A DNA stretch of 64,000 nucleotides, taken from the NCBI RefSeq assembly GCF_009696445.1, contig NZ_VULZ01000001.1, forward strand, positions 124,001 to 188,000, read 5' to 3'. Below, piece by piece: positions 1 through 9,412 of this stretch. Both the position numbers and the translations under genes were made by a program. Source of the DNA: Porcincola intestinalis (GTDB taxonomy: Bacteria > Bacillota > Clostridia > Lachnospirales > Lachnospiraceae). Under the pieces are notes generated by a model, which worked only from the letters and a program-made list of their open reading frames with translations, made no database searches and had not been told where the DNA came from. Within the stretch, counting starts at the first letter, position 1. Each line of letters begins with the position of its first letter.

Positions 1-1042
1 CGATGGCCGGTGCGCTGGAAAGGCCCGGCGACTCAATCCCCGCCAGGTCATAGAACAGCGGCGCGCCCTCCGCCTCCCCGATGATGAAATCACCCGTCTC
101 CCCGTGCGCGCGAAGTCCCGCGAAGGAGGTGATGATCCTTCCTCCCGGCAGCGGCTTCACAGAGAGATTCTCCTTCTCCAGAACCTCCGCGATGCCTTCC
201 GCCGTCGTCGCAGTGTCTTCCTTGTCAGAGATAAAATCGGAGGTCGGTCCGGCCAGGATGTTGCCGTGAACCGTCGGCGTCACCAGCACGCCCTTGCCTT
301 TTTCCGTCGGAAGCTGGAAGATCGTATGCCGCACGTACCCCTGAAGCGCCCGGTCATAGAGACAGTACTCTCCCCGTCTTGGACGGATCCGGATCTTCTG
401 AGTGCTGACCATATTGTGGATCTCATCCGCGTACACACCGGCAGCGTTGATGACAGCTCTCGTGACATACTCCGTCCCGCCCGCCTTCACATGGTACAGC
501 CCCTTCTCATCCCGTCTGATGTCCGTCACTTCAGCATGGAAATGAAAATCCACGCCGTTCTGGCAGGCGTTCTCTGCAAGCGCAAGCGTCAGCTCGAACG
601 GGCAGACAATCCCGCTTGTCGGCGCACGGAGGGCCGCGGTGACGTTCTCCGACAGGTTCGGTTCCATCCGGAAAAGTTCCTCTCCCCGGACAATTCTGAA
701 CCCGCTCACACCATTGGCAATTCCGCGCGCAAGCAGCGCCTCCAGCTCGCCCATCTTTGCCTCGTCTGTGCAGACCACGAGCGCTCCATTTCTCTGAAAT
801 GGAACATCCAGATCCTCACACAGACTGTCCATCATCTCATTGCCGCGGACGTTCAGCTTCGCCATCAGCGACCCCACAGCCGGATCGAAGCCACCGTGGA
901 TGATGGCGCTGTTCGCCTTGGATGTCCCTGTACAGACATCCTCCGTGCGCTCGAGCACGCAGATATTCGCACACAGACGCGACAGCGCCCATGCGGCAGC
1001 GGCACCGGTCACACCGGCGCCGATTATCACAGCATCATACAT
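1..1042 (-). CDS. GlpA-like NAD(P)/FAD-dependent oxidoreductase (3' end beyond window)
   Basis: The protein starts MYDAVIIGAGVTGAAAAW, a GxGxxG Rossmann motif for FAD binding, and runs 347 codons to the window edge with no stop, so its C-terminus is missing. A conserved AGIESPGLSSAPAI motif lies near the edge. This is the architecture of the anaerobic glycerol-3-phosphate dehydrogenase/L-2-hydroxyglutarate oxidase (DAO) superfamily. Clostridial members often continue into a BFD-like [2Fe-2S] domain, which would lie outside the window. The start is supported by GGAGGG six bases upstream. A cytoplasmic flavoprotein oxidising a glycerol-phosphate or 2-hydroxyacid type substrate is inferred; the substrate cannot be read from the sequence. 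Confidence 0.85.
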   Translation of the reverse strand, partial: MYDAVIIGAGVTGAAAAWALSRLCANICVLERTEDVCTGTSKANSAIIHGGFDPAVGSLMAKLNVRGNEMMDSLCEDLDVPFQRNGALVVCTDEAKMGELEALLARGIANGVSGFRIVRGEELFRMEPNLSENVTAALRAPTSGIVCPFELTLALAENACQNGVDFHFHAEVTDIRRDEKGLYHVKAGGTEYVTRAVINAAGVYADEIHNMVSTQKIRIRPRRGEYCLYDRALQGYVRHTIFQLPTEKGKGVLVTPTVHGNILAGPTSDFISDKEDTATTAEGIAEVLEKENLSVKPLPGGRIITSFAGLRAHGETGDFIIGEAEGAPLFYDLAGIESPGLSSAPAI

Positions 1043-1148
1043 AAATTTCCCTCCGAGTGGCTGTTGTGTGAACAACTCTGCCTGTAGATTACCATCTCAG
1101 AAGGCGCGATTCAAGAAAAGATTCTGTGACGATCCTGTATACTTCGAA

Positions 1149-1970
1149 TCACATTCCGGAACTGATTGTGTGCGCCTTTGTCATCCGGATTTCCTCGCCG
1201 CCGACTTCCTGCGCAAGCCTCCTGCTGTGGGTCGCGATGATGATCAGCCTGTCTTCCCGCTTCAGGCTGGCCAGAAACCCTGTCACCCGCGCCTCCCCGT
1301 CCTCATCAAGGCCGGCTTCCGGCTCATCCAGGATCAACGTCTGCGGCTGCATCGCCAGCACAGCGGCAAGCGCTGTCCGCTTCTTTTCACCGCCGGAAAG
1401 ATGGAATGGAGCCCGCTCCGCAAGTGCTCCGATGTCAAGCATGTCCATGTACTGCTCTGTTCTTCTCTGGACCTCCTCCCCCGAAAGGCCGAGCTGCAGA
1501 AGGCCGAACGCGATCTCCTCCCGAACGGACTTGCAGAACAGCTGCGTCTCCGAATTCTGGAACAAAAATCCGAGCCTCCTGTAGAACGTCTTTGACCATT
1601 CCCTGTCATTCATCCTGTCTCTTGTGACGGCTTCTCCATGAAAAAGATAGCGCCCGCTCTCCGGAAAACTGAGTCCTGCGAGAATCCTGAACAGCGTCGA
1701 CTTGCCGCAGCCGTTCGGACCTGTCACGACATAAGTGTGTCCCGGGTACATGTCCAGGCTGACGTGTGACAGCGACGGTACCTGCTGCCCGCCTTCGTCC
1801 TCCTGCCCATAGGAATAGCAGATATCCTGAAGACTGATCCAGGGTGCGCATACAGCTTCTGTCTTAAGCTTATCTTCCGAGGTTTCGGATGCACGATGCG
1901 TTTTCGGGGTCAGTGCTTCGTTCGCAGCCTCCACTCCATCACCCGCATGCTTTCTTCTATGAATCAACAT
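1149..1970 (-). CDS. cbiO: Energy-coupling factor ATPase of cobalt/nickel uptake (CbiO-like)
   Basis: A 273-residue ABC ATPase with Walker A GPNGCGKST, signature LSGGEKKR, Walker B TLILDEPEAGLD and the switch histidine in IIATHSRR. It follows cbiM and cbiQ on the same strand and should energise that ECF-type transporter from the cytoplasmic face. The first ~40 residues are a hydrophilic extension before the usual ISLQDICYSYG start of the domain. A GGTGG four bases upstream supports this start, but a shorter protein is possible. The gap to cbiQ is ~100 bp, with no terminator seen, so one transcript is likely. The metal (Co or Ni) is not determined. Confidence 0.88.
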   Translation of the reverse strand: MLIHRRKHAGDGVEAANEALTPKTHRASETSEDKLKTEAVCAPWISLQDICYSYGQEDEGGQQVPSLSHVSLDMYPGHTYVVTGPNGCGKSTLFRILAGLSFPESGRYLFHGEAVTRDRMNDREWSKTFYRRLGFLFQNSETQLFCKSVREEIAFGLLQLGLSGEEVQRRTEQYMDMLDIGALAERAPFHLSGGEKKRTALAAVLAMQPQTLILDEPEAGLDEDGEARVTGFLASLKREDRLIIIATHSRRLAQEVGGEEIRMTKAHTISSGM

Positions 1971-2073
1971 AAGTCCACCATCTCTCCATCCTGCCGCACA
2001 GGCAGGACTCCACTGCTCCTGTCCGAAATCCCCTCATCTCCGACACGTCGTGCCTGATACCCGGCTTCTCACG

Positions 2074-2874
2074 TCATACAGCTGTGATTCTCATCTGTGT
2101 GTATACAAAAAACAGAAGCGCCAGAACATCCGCGCTCAGTATCAGTACATCCCGAAGCCCAAAGCGTGAACGGTTCAGCGCCGGGTACGCGCCGTCGAAT
2201 CCTCTCAGACGCATCGCCTCCTCCGTCTGCTGTGCCATTTGCTGGGATTTCAGAAATGTCGTCCCCAGGATACCTCCGGCGCCGGAATGTTTCCAGTTCA
2301 CCGTTCCGACGCTCCGCATCGTCACAGCCTCCAATAGTGCCCCGCTGTAATGTCCGAGGATCACCAGATAGCGGATCGTGAGGTCCAGCACCAGCACGAA
2401 CAGCTCCGGGAAATACAGCTGACGGAAGGCTTCCGTGAGTCTCTGGAAGGATACCGCTGTCCCCATCAGCGACAGTGCAAGCACCGCATCCGCTACCTTC
2501 ATCGTCACGGTCAGCATTGTCCTCGGATTGCCCAGAAATACGGCAGGCAGCATGAGGATCATTGTCAATATACAGGGCAGAAACAGTGTCTCCATGACGC
2601 GCTTCAGCTGCCGGATCGGAAGCGCGGCTGCCCGCGCCAGCAGTCCTGCCAGCACCGTCACCGTGAAGACGGCGTTGCGTGAGAGTGCACACAAGAGAAT
2701 GAGAAGAAGCGCTGACAGCAGACAGACAACAGGGAGGCCGGAGCGCTCTGCCCCGCCTCCCTTCTTCATGCCGTTCAATATGCCGGCTCTCTCTGACCTT
2801 CCCCGGCCAACGTCCTTAAGATCGCTCTCCCGAAGGCGGGAGAGCACTTTCAGAATTGATCGATTCCAGTTCAT
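2074..2874 (-). CDS. cbiQ: ECF transporter transmembrane T-component (CbiQ-like)
   Basis: About 266 residues starting MNWNRSILKVLSRLRESD, with several hydrophobic spans (for example GLPVVCLLSALLLILLCAL and FPELFVLVLDLTIRYLVIL). The typical T-component segment EAMRLRGFDG carries the Ala-x-x-x-Arg-Gly coupling motif that contacts the ATPase. The ATG overlaps the cbiM stop as ATGA, which argues for translational coupling and fixes the start; the open frame upstream of it is read-through of cbiM in another frame. It works with cbiM and cbiO as a membrane complex importing Co(II) or Ni(II). Confidence 0.87.
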   Translation of the reverse strand: MNWNRSILKVLSRLRESDLKDVGRGRSERAGILNGMKKGGGAERSGLPVVCLLSALLLILLCALSRNAVFTVTVLAGLLARAAALPIRQLKRVMETLFLPCILTMILMLPAVFLGNPRTMLTVTMKVADAVLALSLMGTAVSFQRLTEAFRQLYFPELFVLVLDLTIRYLVILGHYSGALLEAVTMRSVGTVNWKHSGAGGILGTTFLKSQQMAQQTEEAMRLRGFDGAYPALNRSRFGLRDVLILSADVLALLFFVYTQMRITAV

Positions 2875-3989
2875 GCCTGCACCTGCTGCCTCTGTGGTTT
2901 CTTTACGTCCCCGATCAGTCGGAATACGATGATCAGGACAGCCGCTCCAATCACAGCTGACAGAATATAGCCGAACCATTCCGGCAACCCTGCAAATGAA
3001 TAGTCCGGCACCAGTGCCTTCAGGCTGAATCCGTTCAGTATCCCGGCAGGCGTGTATCCCGCACCGGTTGCTGCAATCTCGTCGACACCCCACTCGCCCC
3101 AGGCGGTTCCCTCCGCCAGAAGCCCAAGCGGTGTCGCCAGAATCAAAGCCCCCAGCAGGAAGCTCACTGCCCTTCCGGACTTTCTGCCAGATGCAGCGTC
3201 GGCTTTCTTGCCGGCAGCACTGGCTGCTTCCATACCAGCCGTTCCATTCCCCGTGATGCCCGCTTCCATACCAGCTGTTCTGCTGTCCATGTTTCCAAAT
3301 ACTTCGCTGCCCCGACGCACGGTTCCCGTGATCATATCGGGTGAGGTCTTCTTCACGAATGCCAGCACCGCAACTGTGAACACAACCTCTGCGAGGCCAA
3401 AGACTGTCAGATGACCGATCATCATGGCCGGAACAGACAGATCCAGACCGTACGGACAGTACAGTGCGTTTCCCGCCGCGTCCCGGAAAAGCATCGGCTG
3501 AATCCCGAACTCGATCGCGGCACAGAGCGCTGCCGCATTGATGCCAAGGTAAGACCCCACGCCAGCCCCGATCAGATCACCGCTTCCGCGGCGGATCCAT
3601 TTCCTGAGCAGTGAATACACGGCGTATCCGACAAATGGCAGCACAAACGCCATGTTGAAGCAGTTCGCCCCGAAGGCCAGCACTCCGCCATCCCCGAAGA
3701 TCAGCGCCTGCAGCAGCAGTGCGACAGACACGGACAGGCAGGCTGCATACGGACCGAGCAGCGTGGCGATCAGTGTACCGCCCACCGCATGTCCCGTTGT
3801 CCCGCCCGGAATCGGGATGTTGAACATCATGCTGATGAAGGAAAATGCAGCTCCGACACCCATCAGCGCGATTTTCTCTTTTGGAAGTTCCGTTTTCACC
3901 TTTCGAATACAGACGCCCCAGACCGGGATCATGGCAGCAGCCATCACCCCACAGGTCTGCGGGCTGAGATAGTTCTCGGGAATGTGCAT
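2871..3989 (-). CDS. cbiM: Cobalt/nickel ECF transporter substrate-specific component CbiM with C-terminal PDGLE/CbiN-like domain
   Basis: About 372 residues. The N-terminus MHIPENYLSPQTC carries the conserved His after Met that takes part in metal binding in CbiM/NikM. The family core follows, including GTTGHAVGGTLIATLLGPYAA. After a Gly/Ala/Lys-rich linker (~residues 225-265) come two more membrane segments resembling the CbiN/PDGLE domain (PLGLLAEGTAWGEWG), so the small CbiN function seems fused here rather than separate. GGAGAG seven bases upstream supports this ATG over one 27 bases earlier. First gene of cbiMQO. No recognisable cobalamin riboswitch was found in its short leader. Confidence 0.88.
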   Translation of the reverse strand: MHIPENYLSPQTCGVMAAAMIPVWGVCIRKVKTELPKEKIALMGVGAAFSFISMMFNIPIPGGTTGHAVGGTLIATLLGPYAACLSVSVALLLQALIFGDGGVLAFGANCFNMAFVLPFVGYAVYSLLRKWIRRGSGDLIGAGVGSYLGINAAALCAAIEFGIQPMLFRDAAGNALYCPYGLDLSVPAMMIGHLTVFGLAEVVFTVAVLAFVKKTSPDMITGTVRRGSEVFGNMDSRTAGMEAGITGNGTAGMEAASAAGKKADAASGRKSGRAVSFLLGALILATPLGLLAEGTAWGEWGVDEIAATGAGYTPAGILNGFSLKALVPDYSFAGLPEWFGYILSAVIGAAVLIIVFRLIGDVKKPQRQQVQA

Positions 3990-4100
3990 ACAAATCTCTC
4001 CGTTCTTCAGAAACAAGATTCAGCCGGTGCTGTCGGCTTCTCCAGCCTGCAGGCAGGATGCCGGCTTCTGGCCATAGAGTCAGACTATAGCTCTGAGTAT

Positions 4101-4139
4101 AAACAAAACCCGGGGAAGGCGTAAGCCCCACCCCGGGTT
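4101..4139 (-). terminator. Rho-independent terminator after the phosphohexose mutase gene
   Basis: On the minus strand a stem of ACCCGGGG pairs with CCCCGGGT and is followed by TTTTGTTT. It lies ~115 bp after the phosphohexose mutase stop and separates it from cbiM. Confidence 0.85.
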
Positions 4140-4253
4140 GCTTATGATCTGTTTTCTGACGCATCACGCGCCAGCTTCTCTGCCTCAGCTAAAGCCATCC
4201 GCCGGCAGCTGAAAGCCGTTTCTGCACATCACATGCGCATGCTCTTTCCTGTC

Positions 4254-5972
4254 TCAGCGAAACAGCGGCGATACGGCTGACGCCAGCTTTTCCTTCTCCG
4301 CCTCGGCTTCTGCCAGATTCTTCCCCTTTGTCGTATAGTATGCCTTGATCTTCGGCTCTGTGCCGGACGGGCGAACCACGACAGAGGCACCGTCCGCCAG
4401 CTTGTAGATCAGAACATTGGCCTTCGGAAGCCCCGTCTCCTCCGGCTTCTCATAGTCAATCGCTTCCGTCACAGCGTCTCCCCCGAACTCCTTCGGCGGA
4501 TTCTTCCTGAGTCCATCCATGATGCCGGCCATCTTGTCCATTCCGGACAGCCCCGGGAACTCGTAGCTGTCCACCTTGTTCAGATAGCGGCCATACTGGG
4601 CGTAGATTTCCTCCAGGCGCTGCTTGATCGAGCTTCCAATGCTTCTGTAGTAGGACGCCATCTCGCAGATGAGCATCGATGCGACAACAGCATCCTTATC
4701 CCTCACATAAGGTCCTGCCAGGTAGCCGTAGGATTCCTCGAATCCGAAGATAAAGCGGTCAACTTCACCGGCAGCCTCAAGCTTCGCAATCTGGTCGCCG
4801 ATCCATTTGAAGCCAGTCAGGGTGTGACGGAGCTCGACACCGTAGTGCTCCGCGACAAGGTCAGCAAGCGGGGTCGAGACGATCGACTTCACTGCCACCG
4901 GTCTCTCCGGCATGGTTCCTTTCTCGATCCTTCCTGCCGCGATGTAGTCCAGCAGCAGCACTCCCATCTCATTGCCGGATACCAGCTCATAGGAGCCGTC
5001 CGGGCACTTCATGGCAATTCCGACGCGGTCTGCATCCGGGTCTGTCGCCAGCATCAGGTCAGCCCCTGTCTCCTTTGCGAGCGCAACACCCTTCTCAAGC
5101 GCCTGCAGGATCTCCGGATTCGGGTACGGGCAGGTGGTGAAGTAACCGTTCGGATACTCCTGCTCCGGCACAATCGTGATGTCCGTGATGCCGATGTCGT
5201 GAAGTACATGGGTGACCGGTACGAGCCCGGTTCCGTTCAGCGGAGAGTAGACAAGTTTCAGGCCTGCTGTCCGGCACAGACCCGGACGAACCTGTCTGGA
5301 CTCGATGGCATCGTAGAATGCCTTCTTGCAGTCATCTCCGACAAACCGGATCAGCCCCTTCTCGACTCCCTCCGCAAATGACATGTACTTCGCGCCTGTG
5401 AGAACGTCGGTCTTCTGAATCTGGTCATAGACGACAGCCGCCGCGTCATCCGTCATCTGGCAGCCGTCCGGTCCATATGCCTTGTAGCCGTTGTACTGCG
5501 CCGGATTGTGGGATGCCGTGACCATGATGCCGGCGTTGCAGTGATAATACCGGGTCGCAAAGCTGAGCGCCGGAACCGGCATCAGCTCGTCATAGATGCG
5601 GACCTTTATTCCATTTGCCGCCAGAACACCCGCTGCATCCCTTGCAAATGTCCATCCCTTCAGTCTGCTGTCATAGCTGATTGCGACCGTCTGCGTACCG
5701 CCCTGCGTCTTCACCCAGTCTGCCACGCCCTGCGTCGCCTGGCGGACAACCCAGATGTTCATGCGGTTCGTCCCGGCGCCAAGCGTTCCGCGCAGGCCGG
5801 CGGTTCCGAACTTCAGCGCCACCGCAAACCGCTCTTTGATGGCTGCGTCATCGCCCTCAATATCCTGGAGTTCCTTCTTCAAGTCAAAATCGATCAGATC
5901 GGCACCAAGCCACTTCTTATATTCATCCTGATACATAGACATAGACGTATACTCCCACTCTTCCATATTCAT
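4254..5972 (-). CDS. pgcA: Phospho-sugar mutase (alpha-phosphoglucomutase/phosphomannomutase family)
   Basis: Interconverts hexose 1- and 6-phosphates in the cytoplasm. Visible motifs are the phosphoserine loop TASHNPAQYNGYK, the metal loop DPDADRVGIA, the sugar loop GFEESYGYL and the phosphate-binding RPSGTEPKIKAYY near the C-terminus, all in the order and spacing of the family. The length (~572 residues) matches Bacillus PgcA-type enzymes. The start is uncertain: MNMEEWEY is used here; an ATG 57 bases upstream and MSMYQDEYKKW ten residues downstream are alternatives, and none has a clear Shine-Dalgarno sequence. Single-gene unit bounded by terminators on both sides. Confidence 0.9.
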   Translation of the reverse strand: MNMEEWEYTSMSMYQDEYKKWLGADLIDFDLKKELQDIEGDDAAIKERFAVALKFGTAGLRGTLGAGTNRMNIWVVRQATQGVADWVKTQGGTQTVAISYDSRLKGWTFARDAAGVLAANGIKVRIYDELMPVPALSFATRYYHCNAGIMVTASHNPAQYNGYKAYGPDGCQMTDDAAAVVYDQIQKTDVLTGAKYMSFAEGVEKGLIRFVGDDCKKAFYDAIESRQVRPGLCRTAGLKLVYSPLNGTGLVPVTHVLHDIGITDITIVPEQEYPNGYFTTCPYPNPEILQALEKGVALAKETGADLMLATDPDADRVGIAMKCPDGSYELVSGNEMGVLLLDYIAAGRIEKGTMPERPVAVKSIVSTPLADLVAEHYGVELRHTLTGFKWIGDQIAKLEAAGEVDRFIFGFEESYGYLAGPYVRDKDAVVASMLICEMASYYRSIGSSIKQRLEEIYAQYGRYLNKVDSYEFPGLSGMDKMAGIMDGLRKNPPKEFGGDAVTEAIDYEKPEETGLPKANVLIYKLADGASVVVRPSGTEPKIKAYYTTKGKNLAEAEAEKEKLASAVSPLFR

Positions 5973-6086
5973 GTCATGATATGCCCTGCCGAAGCTTCTC
6001 CGGCACTGCCTTTTGCCTGAGTTCCTCACACACTATACCATAACTACCCATCAACTGCCAGCCACCAGCTGTCGAAAAACATGCTG

Positions 6087-6150
6087 AAAAAAGCAGTCAC
6101 CATGACGGCGTCCGCTCCCAAATTACAGGAGGGGCTATCATAGTGACTGC
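6087..6150 (-). terminator. Strong terminator after the TRAP transporter operon
   Basis: On the minus strand GCAGTCACTATGA pairs with TCATGGTGACTGC, a 13-bp stem with one G-T pair, followed by six T. It ends the dctPQM transcript before the mutase gene. Confidence 0.88.
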
Positions 6151-6248
6151 CTTTAAGCATTCACACTTCACATATTGTGCCGGAACGCCACCGGATGACC
6201 TGTCTGACAAGCTGTCCTGACATCCGCGCTCTGAATCGGCCGGTTCCC

Positions 6249-7514
6249 TCAGCCTACAATCAGCCCCGGAATGAACATCGGAACATACATAACCAGGAAG
6301 AAGGCAATGACCAGCCCCAACAGATACGGACGGATGGCCTTTCCGATCTTCATCATCGGCATCTTGGTGATACTGGACGCAACAAACAGGTTGATGGCAA
6401 CCGGCGGCGTGATCATACCGATCGCAAGGCCGACCGTGAAAACAACGCCGAAGTGCACCAGATTCACCCCCATCGCCTTGACAAGCGGCAGAAAGACCGG
6501 TGTCAGCAGGATAATCGCGGAGGAAGTCTCCATGAAGATTCCGGCGACCAGAATGATAACACCGATGATGAACATGATGATGTACTTGTTCTGGGACACG
6601 GAGAGCACGCCGTTTGCGATCGTCTCTGGGATGTTCCAGTTTGCCAGCACCCAGCCAAATGCACCAGAGCAGGCGATAATGATCATGATGACGGCTGATG
6701 TCTTCGCCGACCCTTTTACAATTTCATACAGCTTCTTCGCCCCCAGATCGCGGTAAACGAAGAAACCAATGATAATTGCATAGATGACAGCGATATCCGC
6801 TGCCTCAGATGAGGTGAAGTAACCGGAGAAGATTCCGCCCAGGATAATCAGCGGCATCAGGATGCCCCAGATTGCCTTCACAAAAGTCTTCGCGATCGTC
6901 CTTCCGGAGAGCTTTGTTCCCATCGGATAATTGAGCTTCTTCGCTTCCACCAGCGCAATGACAATCAGGACAAGTCCCATCAGGATGCCTGGAACAAATC
7001 CGTTCCGGAACATTGTGCTGACCGACTGCTCCGCAATGACGGCATACAGCACCATCGGCACCGACGGTGGAATGACAACACCGATTGTCCCGGCTGAGGC
7101 GATCAACGCCGCCGACTTGTCAACGCGGTAGCCACGCTTCTCCATTTCCGGAATCAGCGTTGCGCCGACTGCTGCCGTTGTCGCGGCACCGGATCCGGAA
7201 ATTGCAGCGAAGAACATCCCAGCCAGTACGGCAACAATCGTGAGTCCACCCTTGATCCAGCCTACAAGTGACTCTGCAAACTCAACGAGCACCTTCGAGA
7301 CGGTGCCCTTGCTCATCAGGTCTCCCGCAAGAATAAAGAACGGGACGGCGATAAGGGAGAAGGAGTCCTGCGCAGTGAACATCCGCTGTACCACCATCAG
7401 CGGCTTTACGCCTCCTGCAAGCAGGACGGTAAGCGCTGACAGCGCGATGGAGAAGGCAACCGGCATCCCAAGAAGCAGCAGGACTGCAAATGTGATAAAA
7501 AGCAGCGTAGCCAT
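6249..7514 (-). CDS. dctM: TRAP transporter large permease (DctM)
   Basis: 421 residues with about a dozen hydrophobic helices, a typical DctM N-terminus (MATLLFITFAVLLLLGMPVAF) and a family loop SGSGAATTAAVG. This is the main ion-coupled translocating subunit in the cytoplasmic membrane. Its ATG shares one base with the dctQ stop (TAATG), so translation is coupled. Length and motifs are normal. Substrate class is not visible from this subunit; the T-box leader upstream of the operon points to an amino acid or related compound (inference). Confidence 0.92.
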   Translation of the reverse strand: MATLLFITFAVLLLLGMPVAFSIALSALTVLLAGGVKPLMVVQRMFTAQDSFSLIAVPFFILAGDLMSKGTVSKVLVEFAESLVGWIKGGLTIVAVLAGMFFAAISGSGAATTAAVGATLIPEMEKRGYRVDKSAALIASAGTIGVVIPPSVPMVLYAVIAEQSVSTMFRNGFVPGILMGLVLIVIALVEAKKLNYPMGTKLSGRTIAKTFVKAIWGILMPLIILGGIFSGYFTSSEAADIAVIYAIIIGFFVYRDLGAKKLYEIVKGSAKTSAVIMIIIACSGAFGWVLANWNIPETIANGVLSVSQNKYIIMFIIGVIILVAGIFMETSSAIILLTPVFLPLVKAMGVNLVHFGVVFTVGLAIGMITPPVAINLFVASSITKMPMMKIGKAIRPYLLGLVIAFFLVMYVPMFIPGLIVG

Positions 7515-8056
7515 TATTCCTGCACCTCCTTCTTTGCCTCAGTATCCGGCTGGGCAGCCTGCCTGTCTGCAGCCTCGTCTCTTCCGGTCAGCAGCCCAAG
7601 CAGCGCATCCAGCGCATGCACGAACATTGTTCCGCAGCCGATCGGAATTGCCAGGTAGACATAGCGCATCGGAACCTTCATGGCGGCGGACACCTGTCCG
7701 CCCTGTCTCTGATAATACTGGATGCCGTATACAACAATCATCGCAAACAGCACCATGCAGAGCACCTGAACCGCGATCTTCATACCCTTCTGAACCGGCT
7801 GCGGCATCGCGTTCTGAAGCACCTCGATGGAGATGTGCCCTCCATGCTTGTACACGCAGCCAGCGCCGAGCATGGAGCTCCAGATCAGGAGATACCGTGT
7901 CAGCTCCTCGCTCCAGCTCAGCGCATGGTTCGCGATGCGGCAGACAACCTGGGCGCCGGTGACTGCCACCATTGCCAGCAGCATGAAGACAATCACCGCT
8001 TCCATCGCCTTGTCCAGTACATCGCTCAGCTTGTGGACTCCCCGAACAAATCCCAT
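7514..8056 (-). CDS. dctQ: TRAP transporter small permease (DctQ)
   Basis: 180 residues with four hydrophobic segments and the DctQ landmark ALSWSEELTRYLLIWSSMLG, where the Trp/Ser/Glu-Glu block is the family signature. It binds the large permease DctM. The gene lies ~40 bp after dctP and overlaps dctM by one base. The C-terminal ~25 residues are charged and hydrophilic. Confidence 0.9.
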   Translation of the reverse strand: MGFVRGVHKLSDVLDKAMEAVIVFMLLAMVAVTGAQVVCRIANHALSWSEELTRYLLIWSSMLGAGCVYKHGGHISIEVLQNAMPQPVQKGMKIAVQVLCMVLFAMIVVYGIQYYQRQGGQVSAAMKVPMRYVYLAIPIGCGTMFVHALDALLGLLTGRDEAADRQAAQPDTEAKKEVQE

Positions 8057-8097
8057 TTCTGCATTCCTCCCAAGTGAAATGTTGCTGGTCTGAAATG

Positions 8098-9225
8098 TTA
8101 CTGGACGTCCTTGATCACATCGTTGATCTTCTGAACATAGTCTGCATACTGAGAATACTGATCATACACCGGCTGAACAGCCTTCTTGAAGGACTCCATA
8201 TCCGGATTCTCGTCGACTTCCATGCCGTTGTCCTTCATTGCCTGGAGCTGATCCTTCTCCTGAGCAGCAGTCCATGCTCTCTCGAACTCAGCAGCCTCCT
8301 GAGCGGAATCAAGGAAGATCTTCTGGGTATCCGCATCCAGCTCGTTGAACTTGTCAAGGCTCATCGTGATGATCGCGGAGGAATAGGAATGACGGTCAAG
8401 CGTTGCATACTTCTGGGACTCCCAGAGCTTATAGGAATTGATGACGTTGATCGGGTTCTCCTCACCGTCGACCGTTCCCTGCTGAAGAGCCGTCAGCGTA
8501 TCGTTCCAGTTCATCGGAACCGCATCCGCACCAAGTGCCTTAAATGCAGCTGTGTAGACATCATTTTCCATGACACGGATCTTCAGACCCTTGACATCAT
8601 CTGCCGAATGAACGGCCTTCTTGCTGTTGGTCAGGTTGCGGAAGCCTCTCTCTGCATAGGCAAGGCCCTTCAGGTTGGAACTTTCCAGCGTGTCGAGCAG
8701 CTCGCGGCCAACCTTGCCGTCAAAGACTGCATATGCCTGCGCGTTGTCCGCGAACAGGAATGGCATATCCAAAACACCCATGTCCTGGGAGAAATTGACG
8801 AACGGGCCGGAAGTGACGATGCCCATGTCCAGCGTATCCATCTGCATGGACTCCAGCATGTCTCTCTCGCCGCCGAGGTCTCCGTTCGGATGGATCTCGA
8901 TTGCGTACTTCCCGTTGGTCTTGTCCTGAACAAGCTGTGCGAACTTGACAGCTGCGATCTGGAAAGAGTCATTCTCATTGACCGTCGTCCCAAGCTTCAG
9001 GACAGTTGCACCCTCCGGGATCTCCGGCTGTACATTGGAAGCATTCTTGACATCCTCAGCACTGAATCCGCCATACCCCGGGATGTTCTCGGTTCCTTCT
9101 CCTGCTCCGTCTGCCTCTGTTGCTGCCTCTGTTGAAGTCTCTGTCTCCCCTGCGTACACTGCACCGGTGAAGCTTACCGTCATCGCTGCTGCAAGCATGG
9201 CTGCCATCATTGCTGTTCTCTTCAT
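8098..9225 (-). CDS. dctP: TRAP transporter extracytoplasmic substrate-binding protein (DctP)
   Basis: 375 residues: a signal peptide (MKRTAMMAAMLAAAM...GAVYA), a Thr/Glu/Ala-rich linker of ~40 residues, then the DctP fold. Family features include LKLGTTVNENDSFQIAAVKF near the start of the fold, MDTLDMGIVTSGPF, and the conserved Arg segment GLKIRVMENDVYTAAFKALG that contacts the substrate carboxylate. AGGAGG nine bases upstream supports this ATG. There is no lipobox Cys, which is unusual for a Gram-positive binding protein, so it may be secreted or held another way. First gene of dctPQM, 260 bp after the T-box terminator. Confidence 0.92.
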   Translation of the reverse strand: MKRTAMMAAMLAAAMTVSFTGAVYAGETETSTEAATEADGAGEGTENIPGYGGFSAEDVKNASNVQPEIPEGATVLKLGTTVNENDSFQIAAVKFAQLVQDKTNGKYAIEIHPNGDLGGERDMLESMQMDTLDMGIVTSGPFVNFSQDMGVLDMPFLFADNAQAYAVFDGKVGRELLDTLESSNLKGLAYAERGFRNLTNSKKAVHSADDVKGLKIRVMENDVYTAAFKALGADAVPMNWNDTLTALQQGTVDGEENPINVINSYKLWESQKYATLDRHSYSSAIITMSLDKFNELDADTQKIFLDSAQEAAEFERAWTAAQEKDQLQAMKDNGMEVDENPDMESFKKAVQPVYDQYSQYADYVQKINDVIKDVQ

Positions 9226-9272
9226 GTTTTCCTCCTCTTGTTTGGATATCCATCCGGATTGCTGTGGTAACG

Positions 9273-9369
9273 GCTTCCGCTCCGCTTCAGAAATTCGCGG
9301 TCTTCCGTGTATAAGTCCCCCGCGGTGCGGCGCTGCTTCGCAGCTTCCGCTCCGCTTCAGAAATTCGCG
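9273..9369. repeat. 27-bp direct repeat in the dctP leader
   Basis: Two identical 27-bp copies, at 9273-9299 and 9343-9369, rich in CCGCTTC/CGCTCC. Similar shorter fragments follow to ~9400. They lie between the T-box terminator and the dctP start and encode no supported protein. Confidence 0.7.
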
Positions 9370-9412
9370 CTCCCGCTCTGCTTCGCATCGCTCCGCGCTC
9401 ATTTCTGTTGTC

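Noticed and set aside
104-1087. A 327-codon plus-strand frame at the window start
   Set aside because: It is the antisense of the FAD oxidoreductase gene, which has a Rossmann motif, a Shine-Dalgarno site and family motifs. The plus-strand translation is Arg/His-rich and matches no family.
4017-4100. Possible riboswitch (cobalamin or NiCo type) upstream of cbiM
   Set aside because: AGCCGG/CCGGCT and GCCTGCAGGC stems are visible, but I could not recognise conserved core elements of either class. The evidence is too weak for a feature.
8074-9135. A 353-codon plus-strand frame opposite dctP
   Set aside because: Its Leu/Ile/Cys-rich translation is the mirror of dctP codon usage. It has no signal, domain or ribosome site, and dctP is clearly real.
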